From Lysobacterales bacterium (lineage in GTDB: Bacteria > Pseudomonadota > Gammaproteobacteria > Xanthomonadales > UBA2363), in assembly GCA_019634735.1 (NCBI GenBank), contig JAHCAT010000003.1, positions 62,001 to 126,000 of the forward strand: 64,000 nt of DNA, in the 5' to 3' direction. The position numbers and the translations under genes were made by a program. Of the stretch, positions 43,082-50,976 are shown one piece after another. The first letter of the stretch is position 1. Every line of letters begins with the position of its first letter. The notes under the pieces were generated by a model. That model was given only the letters and a program-made list of their open reading frames with translations. It had not been told where the DNA came from and made no database searches.

Positions 43082-44344
43082 ATGCGCCACTCGCGTCTGT
43101 CCATCCTGCTCGGCCTGCTGGTGCTGGCGCCGCAGGCTCTCGCCGCCACGTTCACCGCCAACAGTTCCGTCGATGCGCCGGACAACAACCCCGGCGATGG
43201 CCTGTGCCGCTCGGACATGCTGCCCGCCAGCACCTGCACCCTGCGGGCGGCGATCATGGAGGCCAATGCGCTGGCCGGTAGCCACATCATCAACCTGCAG
43301 TCCGGGCGCACCTACACGCTGAGCCGCGCCGGGGTCGACAACACCGCGGTCAACGGCGACCTGGACATCACCAAGTCGCTGATCGTGTGGTGCCTGAACT
43401 GCGAGCAGCGACCCGTGCTCGACGTCAACGGCCTGGATCGCGGCTTCGACATCCATGCCGGCGAGGTGCTGCTGTCGGGCTTCGACATCACCGGGGGCAT
43501 CGCCTCGTCGGGTGGCGAGAACCGCGGCGGCGCGGTTCGGGTCCGTGCCGGCGCCGGCACCACCACCCTGAGCCAGATGCGGCTGTACGACAACCAGTCC
43601 ACCGGGCCGGGCGGCGCCTTCTACAACGAAGGGCCCGACACCGTGATCTCGACCAGCGAGCTGTTCGACAACGAGGTCACCGGCGACGCCGGCGGCACGG
43701 CCATCCTCAATTTCAACGTGCTGACCGTGCGCCGCAGCGCCGTCTTCGGCAATGCCGGCAATGCGCTGTCCCGGGCCGCCATTGCGACCTCGGCTTTCGA
43801 TGGCATGCCAGGGCGGTTGACGCTGGAGAACACCACCGTCAGCAGCAACATCGGCGTCGGCGTGGCGGTCAACAACTCCGGTTTCACCCGCATCTTCAAC
43901 AGCACCATCGCCGGGAACACCCTGCGTGGCCTGGAGGTGGTCGGCGCGACGCCGGCGGTGACCACCAACAACAGCCTGATCGCCCGCAACGGCAATCCGC
44001 AATGCGCCGTGAGCGCGCCCAACGGCGCCTTCGCCGGCGAGTACAACCTGTTCTCCGACAGCAGTTGCGCGGTGTTCGCCAACGCCAGCCTGCAGGGTGT
44101 CGCGCCGCTGCTGACGCCCCTTAAGCGGCGCAGCGGCGGCACCACGGTGACCCACCTGCACTGGCCGCGCTCGGACAGCCCGGCCCTGAGCGCCGGTTCC
44201 GTGATGCAGGTGGGCGGTTGCCTGGACGTCGACCAGCTCGGCATCAGCCGGCCGCAGGGCCACAACGGCATCGTGCGCTGCGACATCGGCGCCGCCGAGG
44301 TGCCCGACGACGCCCTCTTCTTCGATTCGCTGGAAACCCTGTAG
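43082..44344 (+). CDS. Secreted CSLREA-type right-handed beta-helix protein
   Basis: The 420-aa product has a signal peptide (LSILLGLLVLAPQALA). Its N-terminal motif DAPDNNPGDGLCRS and CTLRAAIMEAN is the CSLREA domain (here variant CTLRAA). Parallel beta-helix repeats follow (GGAVRVRAGAGTTTLSQMRL, GGAFYNEGPDTVISTSELFD). It ends DDALFFDSLETL, which keeps a degenerate form of the tail motif (F-x-x-S-L-E). It is probably a secreted or surface protein; no enzymatic site seen. Confidence 0.85.
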   Translation: MRHSRLSILLGLLVLAPQALAATFTANSSVDAPDNNPGDGLCRSDMLPASTCTLRAAIMEANALAGSHIINLQSGRTYTLSRAGVDNTAVNGDLDITKSLIVWCLNCEQRPVLDVNGLDRGFDIHAGEVLLSGFDITGGIASSGGENRGGAVRVRAGAGTTTLSQMRLYDNQSTGPGGAFYNEGPDTVISTSELFDNEVTGDAGGTAILNFNVLTVRRSAVFGNAGNALSRAAIATSAFDGMPGRLTLENTTVSSNIGVGVAVNNSGFTRIFNSTIAGNTLRGLEVVGATPAVTTNNSLIARNGNPQCAVSAPNGAFAGEYNLFSDSSCAVFANASLQGVAPLLTPLKRRSGGTTVTHLHWPRSDSPALSAGSVMQVGGCLDVDQLGISRPQGHNGIVRCDIGAAEVPDDALFFDSLETL

Positions 44345-44813
44345 GCACCGCAGGCGCCGTCATGCCCCACGGTCGCCGGCGGACCGGCCGGGTAGGCGCC
44401 TCGAACGGGTAGCCCTCACGCCCGCGACCATCGGGATCGATGACGAAGCGCAACGGATCGTCGCCATCGATGCTTGCGCCCCGGTGCATCTCCCGGGCGA
44501 CGATCCGGCCCGGCACGGCGTCGAGCATGCGCGCGAGCACGCAGAGGGCGTCCGGACCGCGCAGCAGGCGACCTTCGGCGCCCGCCATCGCTGCTTCACC
44601 CTCGACAGGATCGGCCTGACGCAGCTAACCCAGGGCCAGGCCCAAGGAGAGACGCGATGGCGCGCGTCCGTCGCAGGCATCGGTTGCCAGGTGGCGCAGG
44701 CGCCGGGGCCCGGTAACCACCGGATCGACCCTCGACCGGGTCGCACCGGCATCGACCATCGCCGGGACGAGCAGGGTCAGCACCAGGGTTGGCCAACTGG
44801 CGGCTGGGCGCAT
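44244..44813 (-). pseudogene. Possible secreted-protein gene split by an in-frame TAG
   Basis: On the minus strand, an ATG at 44813 opens a signal-like sequence (MRPAASWPTLVLTLLVPAMV). It runs to a TAG at about 44627-44625, and the same frame continues with protein-like sequence (LRQADPVEGEAAMAGAEGRL, ALCVLARMLDAVPGRIVAR) before passing antisense into the CSLREA gene. The two halves look like one gene with a nonsense mutation, but no family is recognised and it may be chance. The rest of 44345-44891 shows nothing. Confidence 0.25.
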
Positions 44814-44891
44814 CCGATGCTTGCGGCCGGCATCGTCGGTTTCGGTGCCGACCCGGGCCGGCGGCGCAGCCCTGGGTCCGCCGCGCATCCG

Positions 44892-45968
44892 CTACCACCC
44901 GGCCTGGATCGGGTACCCGCGCTGCGTCCACACGATTATCCCTTCGTCGATGATCGCGGTGTTCGGGACATCGTTCGCCCGCAGCGCGTCAACCACCCGG
45001 CCGGAAGCGGCGTGCGGGCAGGCGCAATAGACGATGATCCAGGTGCCGTCGCCAGGAAGGTCGGCGATGATGCGTTCGGGCTCGGTGTAGTAGGGCATGG
45101 GCACCGCGCCGGGAATGTGGGCGCGCTGCCAGTCCGACATCGCACGGGCGTCGAGAAGGACCATCCGCCGCCCTTCCCGCAGCGCCCGCTCGACCGCTTC
45201 GGCCGCTACGAACCGGCCCTCCCGAAGCGCGAAGTCCGGATTCTCGCCGGTGGGGTTGAGCACGTACGCGTCGGGTTCCGGCGGCGCACGCAGGGCGACA
45301 TTGGGCGCATCCCAGCCCGGGGCCCGGCTGCGCAGGAAGGCGGTGAGCGCGTTGATCTGCATTTCGTCCAGGCTGTCGCGGTAGCCGGTCATGGGCGTCC
45401 CGTCGCGGCCCTCGGCGATGGCATGGCGGATGAAGGCGTCGGACGCCGAGGCCAGGAACATCGGATGGGCCAGGGCGGGCGCCTCCTTGCCCTCGCCGCG
45501 GTCGCCGTGGCAGCTCGCGCAATGGCTTGCATACAGCGCTGCGCCGGCGGCGATGTCGCCCTTGACGGGTTCCCGGGGAAGCGCCAGGAGTTCGTCGACG
45601 CCGCTCTGTTCGACCAGCCATCGGGCGAGCTTGAAGATTGTCGCCGGGTCCATGGGTCCGCCGAACGCCTGGCCATAGGCCGCCATGGCGGTGCCGGGAC
45701 GCCCGTAGTGCGTGGCTGCGTACAGATACCCCGGTCCGCCGCTGGCGATCAGCGCGTGCGAGCGCAGCGAGGGCGCGTTGTCGGCTGCATAGCCCTGACG
45801 GTCGTCGCCGTGGCACAGGGCGCAGTAGCGCTGGTAGTCCGCCGCGGCCGTTGCCCGCTCCTCGGCGTCCAGCGGCTCCGGCAGGGAGGCTGAAGCCCGC
45901 CCGCTGGTGAGCGCGAGCGCGGCAAGGCCCAGTGAAACGATCCAGGCGAGTGGGGGGAACGTGTTCAC
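44892..45968 (-). CDS. Dihaem cytochrome c fused to a rhodanese domain
   Basis: The 358-aa secreted protein has a signal peptide (1-28), two cytochrome c domains with haem motifs C49-ALCH53 and C150-ASCH154 (distal Met candidates nearby), then a rhodanese domain from about 262. The rhodanese loop reads YCACPHAASGR (C315/C317), the persulfide-type site of the subgroup with YCxCP. It starts at GTG 45968 behind GGAGGAAACAGCCC. The fusion suggests electron transfer coupled to sulfur or thiosulfate chemistry in the periplasm (inference). Similar open frames upstream are shadows of the M28 gene. Confidence 0.88.
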   Translation of the reverse strand: MNTFPPLAWIVSLGLAALALTSGRASASLPEPLDAEERATAAADYQRYCALCHGDDRQGYAADNAPSLRSHALIASGGPGYLYAATHYGRPGTAMAAYGQAFGGPMDPATIFKLARWLVEQSGVDELLALPREPVKGDIAAGAALYASHCASCHGDRGEGKEAPALAHPMFLASASDAFIRHAIAEGRDGTPMTGYRDSLDEMQINALTAFLRSRAPGWDAPNVALRAPPEPDAYVLNPTGENPDFALREGRFVAAEAVERALREGRRMVLLDARAMSDWQRAHIPGAVPMPYYTEPERIIADLPGDGTWIIVYCACPHAASGRVVDALRANDVPNTAIIDEGIIVWTQRGYPIQAGW

Positions 45969-46207
45969 GGGCTGTTTCCTCCATCTTCCGTCATCGGCAG
46001 GTGCCGCACGCTGGGTCGGGCCTGGCTGTGGTGCAGGCGTTCCGTGGCCGGGCGCGCGTCCGCCATTCTCTCGAATCCGATCCGGCCGCGGATGGGCAGG
46101 TTGCGCCTGCGCCGAGCGGCCATCCATGCACGCCGCCAGCAGGCTGTTCCTCAACAGTCTGCCACTCGCGCCTGCGTCGCAGGCGGTTCGGGCCGGCCGC
46201 GACACGA

Positions 46208-47929
46208 TCAGTGCCGCCGGGTTTCGCCGACGGCACGGAATTCGCTGTCCTGGCCCCATTGCGGCCACATGTGGCCGTCGGCAAGCGCGCGGATCACACG
46301 GTGATGCAGTTCGACATCCTGCAGCAGCGCCCCGAAAGCCCAGTCGTCGCTGAAGGTGTCGTCGGGCGTGTGATAGCGCGCGGCCAGGGCATCGCGCGCT
46401 TGCGCTGCCGTGGTCGGATCGCCTTCCAGGGGCTGGTCGCCGGGACCCATGAACAGGCCCGGGACGCCGACCTGGGCGAAGGCGAACTGGTCGGACCGGT
46501 AGAACAGGCCGGCGGCCAGGCGCGGGTTCGGCGCCACGGTCCGGCCCAGGGCCTGCGCCTGTTCGCGCACGATATCGTCCAGCTCGGATTGCCCGTAGCC
46601 GATGATGAACACGTTGCCGGTGGCGGCGATCGGCAGCAGCCCGTCGATATTGACGTTGGCGACCGTCTGCCGCAGCGGCAGCACGGGGTTGGCGGCGTAG
46701 TGGCGCGAGCCCAGCAGCCCGGACTCCTCCAGCGTCACGGCCAGGAACAGCACGGAGCGGGCGGCGCCGCCCTCGGCATGGAGTGCGCCGGCGATCTCGA
46801 TCATGACTGCCAGGCCGCTGGCGTTGTCGATTGCGCCGTTGTAGATGTCGGTGCCGCCATCGGCGCGCTGCGCGGTGCCCAGGTGGTCCCAGTGGCCGGT
46901 CACCACCACCCACTCGTCCGGTCGGCTGTTGCCTGGCAGCGCCGCCAGGACATTGTCCGAGCGGCCGCGTTCGATCGCGCTGTTCACGGTGGCGTCGAGC
47001 TTCAGGTCGCCCAGGGGAACGGCCCGGAACCCCGGCGCATGCGCGGCCGCCTTGAGCGTGTCGAAATCCTGGCCGGCGCGGGCGAACAGGTCGCGCGCGG
47101 CCGCGGTCGTGAGCCAGCCCACCACCGGCACCGAAGGGAGACCGCCGGCATCGCCGTGATCCAGGACGAACTGGGCCCGGGCGCCGAAGCTGGTCTCCAC
47201 GACGTTCCAGCCATAGCTGGCGGCCTCGTCCTCGTGCACGATCAGGCAGGCCGCCGCGCCACGGCGGGCGCACTCCTCGTACTTGTAGGTCCAGCGGCCG
47301 TAGTAGGTCATCTCGGTGCCCTTGAAGCGGTCGGTCCGGCCGCTGCCAAAGCCGGGGTCGTTGACCAGGACGACGACCGCCTTGTCGGTGGCATCCCAGC
47401 CGGCGTAGTCGTCCCACTGCTGCTCGGGGGCGGTGACGCCGTAGCCGGCGAATACCAGGGCGGCATCGGTGATCGACACCGTTTCCAGGCCGGTGCGCGA
47501 ACCGACCACGAAGTCGGCCGGAACCGCCGGCGCAAGACTGCCATCGGCGCCATGGATGCGCAGCGTCGGCGCGCCGGCCGGGGTGATCTGCACATAAGGC
47601 ACCGATTGCGTCCAGGACTCGCCGTTGCCGGCTACCAGGCCGATGTCCTTGAAGGCCTGGGTGAGGTAGCCGACGGTGCGGGCTTCGCCCTCGCTGCCAG
47701 GCTGGCGACCGCCGAAATCGTCACTGGCCAGGATGCGGATGTGCCGGGCCAGTTCGTCGCGGGTGAAACCGGAGGGCGTCGGGGAATCGGCAGCAGGCAT
47801 CGGCGGGGCCGGTGCGGCGACGACATCCGCCGTTGGCGCTACGACCTGCTGCGAGGCGGGCGGGCCGCATGCGACCAGCAGCCAGGGCAGCAGGGCAAGC
47901 GACAAGGCGGTGGGCTTGTGGGCTGACAT
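46208..47929 (-). CDS. M28 family zinc aminopeptidase, lipoprotein
   Basis: The 573-aa product starts MSAHKPTALSLALLPWLLVA with a lipobox Cys directly after. It has a PA-like insert (CARRGAAACLIVHEDEAASY) and an M28 peptidase core: VVVTGHWDHLG (metal His/Asp), NGAIDNASGLAVMIEIAGAL, FLAVTLEESGLLGSRHYAAN (catalytic Glu-Glu) and YHTPDDTFSDDW. This is a typical bacterial secreted aminopeptidase. The start at 47929 was set by the lipoprotein signal. It lies between the cytochrome and CobW genes on the same strand with gaps of 239 and 62 bp. Confidence 0.92.
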   Translation of the reverse strand: MSAHKPTALSLALLPWLLVACGPPASQQVVAPTADVVAAPAPPMPAADSPTPSGFTRDELARHIRILASDDFGGRQPGSEGEARTVGYLTQAFKDIGLVAGNGESWTQSVPYVQITPAGAPTLRIHGADGSLAPAVPADFVVGSRTGLETVSITDAALVFAGYGVTAPEQQWDDYAGWDATDKAVVVLVNDPGFGSGRTDRFKGTEMTYYGRWTYKYEECARRGAAACLIVHEDEAASYGWNVVETSFGARAQFVLDHGDAGGLPSVPVVGWLTTAAARDLFARAGQDFDTLKAAAHAPGFRAVPLGDLKLDATVNSAIERGRSDNVLAALPGNSRPDEWVVVTGHWDHLGTAQRADGGTDIYNGAIDNASGLAVMIEIAGALHAEGGAARSVLFLAVTLEESGLLGSRHYAANPVLPLRQTVANVNIDGLLPIAATGNVFIIGYGQSELDDIVREQAQALGRTVAPNPRLAAGLFYRSDQFAFAQVGVPGLFMGPGDQPLEGDPTTAAQARDALAARYHTPDDTFSDDWAFGALLQDVELHHRVIRALADGHMWPQWGQDSEFRAVGETRRH

Positions 47930-47991
47930 CGACTTGCTCCGGTCGGGTGGTGGTGGTCTTCGGCGGCGGGAGAGGCGGTCGGTGCCCGGGC

Positions 47992-49338
47992 TCAGGCGGC
48001 GTCGCGCTGCTGGCGGCGCCAGGGCGGGAACGGGTCGGCATAGGCCTGCCAGGCGACTGGACCCTCGGCGAGTTCGGCGTCGTCGAGCAGGCAGGCGTCC
48101 AGGCGCGCGCGCATCGCAGCCTCGTCCAGGCCGAGGCCGATCACCGCCAGTTCCTGGCGCCGGTCCCCCCACAGGGGGTTCCAGTGGCGGCTGAGCGCGG
48201 CGTGCTCGTCCGGGTCGGAAAGGTCCTGGGCCAGGGGAATCGGCGCGGTCCACTGGGCCGCCCGGGCCAGTCGCCAGCCATCGGCGCTGTAGGGCGGGCG
48301 TGGGAACGGCGAAGCGGGTTGCAAGGGCGCGCCGACCAGGTCTGCATCGACGCGATGCCGAGCGGCGAACCAGAAGCCGGCCGCCTGGTGCAGCACCGAA
48401 CCGCCGACGGTCGACAGTTCGCCGACCCAGTCCATGCGCGAGGCCAGCCAGAAAAAGCCCTTGCTGCGGATGACGCCGTCCAGGCCGCCATCGAGCAGTG
48501 CATGGAAGCGCTGCGGATGGAACGGTCGGCGCGCCCGATACGCGAAGCTGGCGATGCCGTAGGTTTCGGTTTCCGGCGTGTGTTCGCCGCGCAACTCCTT
48601 CATCCAGCCCGGCGCCAGCTGGGCGGCGATGAAATCGAACCGGCCGGTGTCCACGATCTCTTCCAGCGGCAACACACCGTGCGTGGCCTCGACGATCCGG
48701 GCGTCGCGGTTGAGGCCACGCAGGACGGCACGGATCTGGGTCAGTGCCGCAGGGCTGGTCCGGTCGATCTTGCTGAGCACGATCACGTCGGCGAACTCGA
48801 CCTGATCGGCAAGCAGGTTCACCAGGCCGCGCTCATCGTCCGGCCCCGACGCCTGGCCGCGGTCGCGCAGCCGCTCGGCCGAGCAGAAGTCCCGGACGAA
48901 GGTCTCGGCGTCGACCACGGTCACCATGGTGTCCAGGCGGGCGACGTCGGACAACGCGAATCCGTCCTCGTCGCGGACCGAAAAGGTGGCAGCCACCGGC
49001 ATCGGTTCGGAGATGCCGGTGGACTCGATCAGCAGGTAGTCGAAGCGCTGCTCCTCGGCCAGCCGCCGTACTTCCCGTCGCAGGTCTTCGCGCAGCGTGC
49101 AGCAGATGCAGCCGTTGCTGAACTCGACCAGTTGTTCTTCCGTGCGCGACAGCTCGGCGCCGCCCTCGCGCACCAGGGCGGTATCGACGTTGATCTCGCT
49201 CATGTCGTTGACGATCACCGCCACCCGCTTGCCTTCGCGGTTGCGCAGCACATGGTTGAGCAGCGTGGTCTTGCCGGCGCCTAGGAAGCCGGAGAGCACG
49301 GTGACGGGCAGGCGGTTGTCGGTACGCGAAGGGTTCAT
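47992..49338 (-). CDS. zigA: CobW/COG0523 family zinc-metallochaperone GTPase (ZigA-like)
   Basis: The 448-aa GTPase has P-loop GFLGAGKTT (17-25), the metal motif C77-I-C79-C80, [10 protein letters not shown] switch region, SKID guanine specificity and a C-terminal CobW_C domain ([20 protein letters not shown]). COG0523 proteins of this length behind Zur boxes deliver zinc to proteins in deficiency (ZigA/ZNG1/YeiR group). ATG at 49338; the open frame continues to 49473 but that part overlaps the probable operator. The Zur-like palindrome 74 bp upstream supports zinc control. Confidence 0.9.
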   Translation of the reverse strand: MNPSRTDNRLPVTVLSGFLGAGKTTLLNHVLRNREGKRVAVIVNDMSEINVDTALVREGGAELSRTEEQLVEFSNGCICCTLREDLRREVRRLAEEQRFDYLLIESTGISEPMPVAATFSVRDEDGFALSDVARLDTMVTVVDAETFVRDFCSAERLRDRGQASGPDDERGLVNLLADQVEFADVIVLSKIDRTSPAALTQIRAVLRGLNRDARIVEATHGVLPLEEIVDTGRFDFIAAQLAPGWMKELRGEHTPETETYGIASFAYRARRPFHPQRFHALLDGGLDGVIRSKGFFWLASRMDWVGELSTVGGSVLHQAAGFWFAARHRVDADLVGAPLQPASPFPRPPYSADGWRLARAAQWTAPIPLAQDLSDPDEHAALSRHWNPLWGDRRQELAVIGLGLDEAAMRARLDACLLDDAELAEGPVAWQAYADPFPPWRRQQRDAA

Positions 49339-49411
49339 GGGGGCAGTGGACGGGGCGCGGAAGGGGATGGGCACGGCAGGCGTGGGCGCCTGGGGCTGAC
49401 GTGCGATGGGT

Positions 49412-49428
49412 ATGTTATATCGTAACGT
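49412..49428 (-). promoter_or_regulatory. Probable Zur operator of the zinc GTPase gene
   Basis: ATGTTATATCGTAACGT is an AT-rich imperfect palindrome (GTTATA / CGTAAC arms) that matches the gammaproteobacterial Zur box pattern (TGTTATAnTATAACA). It stands out in a GC-rich region and lies 74 bp before the zigA start. Zur with zinc would repress the gene. Site matched by eye only. Confidence 0.6.
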
Positions 49429-49525
49429 CCAGGTGACTGACCAGAGACGGCCTCCGAGTGCTTTGGCAGGCACCCGGCAGCCCAGGTCATGCGACTCACT
49501 GCAGCGGGGAAATGGTGTCAGGGGG

Positions 49526-49842
49526 AAATGGTGTCAGGGACATTTCGCGCGTCGGGTAGTCCGCGATCGCTTTCGTCCGAGCCGTTCGTTCTGCACGGCT
49601 GTGTTCGGTCAACGGGCGATCAACCGGGGAAATTGTCCCTGACACCTTTTTTCGGACACCTTTTCCGGACACCTCTTCCGACGGCCGGTAACTCGCCTTG
49701 GGCGAAATGGTGTCGGCGAAATGGTGTCAGGGACATTTCGCGCATCGGGTAGTCCGCGAGCGCTTTCGTCCGAGCCGTTCGTTCTGCACGGCTGTGTTCG
49801 GTCAACGGGCGATCAACCGGAGAAATGGTCCCTGACACCCTG
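49526..49842. repeat. Two tandem copies of a 125-bp inverted-end element
   Basis: Copy 1 at 49526-49650 and copy 2 at 49716-49842 each begin AATGGTGTCAGGGACATTTC, contain GTCGGGTAGTCCGCGA and CTGCACGGCTGTGTTCGGTC, and end with the inverse TGTCCCTGACACC. Further copies are at 50752-50873 and 52449-52565. Small size and inverted ends resemble a MITE or a REP-associated element; no transposase is present in the window. Confidence 0.85.
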
Positions 49843-49861
49843 TCCGCCTTTTCCGACGGCG

Positions 49862-50078
49862 GTTACTCGCCGTACGACACCAATGCCGGAAGCGGGCCAG
49901 GGCGAACAGGACGGCCGCCGGGAGACAGGCCGCGCGTCCTGGGCCTGCAACGGGTGCCCGGATCGCCCGGGCCTGCCTTTCCGCTACGCGGAACGGGCCC
50001 GCGGCCCTGAACGGCGAAAGCCGGGGGTCAGCTTCTTCTTCAGACGATGACGCCCAAGTGCTCTCTGACCCTAGTTTC
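49862..50078. repeat. 150-bp upstream-region repeat copy 3, and GGGGTC-type element copy 2
   Basis: 49862-49995 repeats the core of 38281-38443 (GACACCAATGCCGGAAGCGG, GGAGACAGGCCGCGCGTCCT). 50022-50078 repeats the element of 42677-42730 (GGGGTCAGCTTCTTCTTCAG, then CTCTCTGACCCTAG). Neither is coding. Together with the two 125-bp copies before it, it fills the 830-bp gap between zigA and the next gene. Confidence 0.75.
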
Positions 50079-50167
50079 CAGACACGGGCTTTCGGCTATC
50101 CTTCACGCCCTTTTCACCCCGCCCTGTCCGGTCCGGACAGGGCCCCTTGCCCCGCCGGAGATCCCAC

Positions 50168-50662
50168 GTGAAGTTCATCCTCTTCCTGCTCGTCGTCGCG
50201 GCTGCCTGGTTCGGCTGGCAGAAGTACGAGGAAAAGCGCCTTGAGGCCGCCAGCCCCGCGCAGATCAACGCGCCGGTGTATGCCGAGGTGCGCCTGAACG
50301 CCCAGATCGAGTCGCGCGAGATCGAGCAGGTCTGGTTCGTGGCGACCGCCAACGAGACCGAGTGCGAGCGGGCCAACAGCACCCTGCTGGGCAAGGTGCT
50401 CGCGGAGATCGGACCGCGGGCGCGGATCACCACCTCGACCTGCAAGCGCGAGCTGGAGCCGCGCTACCAGCGCTTCTTCCGCAACGAACCCAGCCACGTC
50501 ACCTACCTCAGCATGGGCCGGGGCGATCCCGCCGAGCGCGAGATGCGAATGATCACCTGGGGCGTCACCGCCGAGGAGAGCGCCCGGATCTGCGAGGTCG
50601 TGCTGCGCAAGCCCAGGACCTGGAAGGGTCCCGTGCAGTGCGTGCCGGCGCGCGCGAGCTGA
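50168..50662 (+). CDS. Hypothetical membrane-anchored protein
   Basis: The 164-aa protein has one N-terminal membrane segment (MKFILFLLVVAAAWFGWQKY), then a soluble domain with four Cys residues (ECERANSTLL, TSTCKREL, ICEVVL, VQCVPA) probably paired in the periplasm. No family is recognised. GTG start at 50168 chosen because it directly precedes the membrane segment and follows CCGGAGATC. Isolated between repeats. Confidence 0.65.
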   Translation: MKFILFLLVVAAAWFGWQKYEEKRLEAASPAQINAPVYAEVRLNAQIESREIEQVWFVATANETECERANSTLLGKVLAEIGPRARITTSTCKRELEPRYQRFFRNEPSHVTYLSMGRGDPAEREMRMITWGVTAEESARICEVVLRKPRTWKGPVQCVPARAS

Positions 50663-50751
50663 GGATCGGTGCTGTGGCCAGGTCTGCCGGGTAGCGAGGC
50701 CATCGAGCCGGCGGTCGCTCCGCCCAGCTTGAACGCTGGCGCATCGCAGGG

Positions 50752-50873
50752 GAAATGGTGTCAGGGGCATTTCGCGCGTCGGGTAGTCCGCGATCGCTGT
50801 CGTCCAAGCAGTCCCGCACCGCTGTGTTCCATCAGCTGGCGACCAACTCGAGAAAATGTCCCTGACACCTTTT
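50752..50873. repeat. 125-bp inverted-end element, copy 3
   Basis: Begins AAATGGTGTCAGGGGCATTT, contains GTCGGGTAGTCCGCGATCGC and ends GAAAATGTCCCTGACACC. It lies in the 314-bp gap before the DUF1566 gene, about 100 bp from its start. Confidence 0.82.
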
Positions 50874-50976
50874 TGCACCCCTTTCCCGACCCCTTTCGAT
50901 TTCCAAGGCAAGGCGTGAGGTTTGTGCAACACGCGGGCTATAGTCCACACTCCAACGGAGGAGTGAGGTTCTCGCC

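Noticed and set aside
44484-45893. A 469-codon + strand frame opposite the cytochrome-rhodanese gene
   Set aside because: Antisense to a gene with clear haem and rhodanese motifs.
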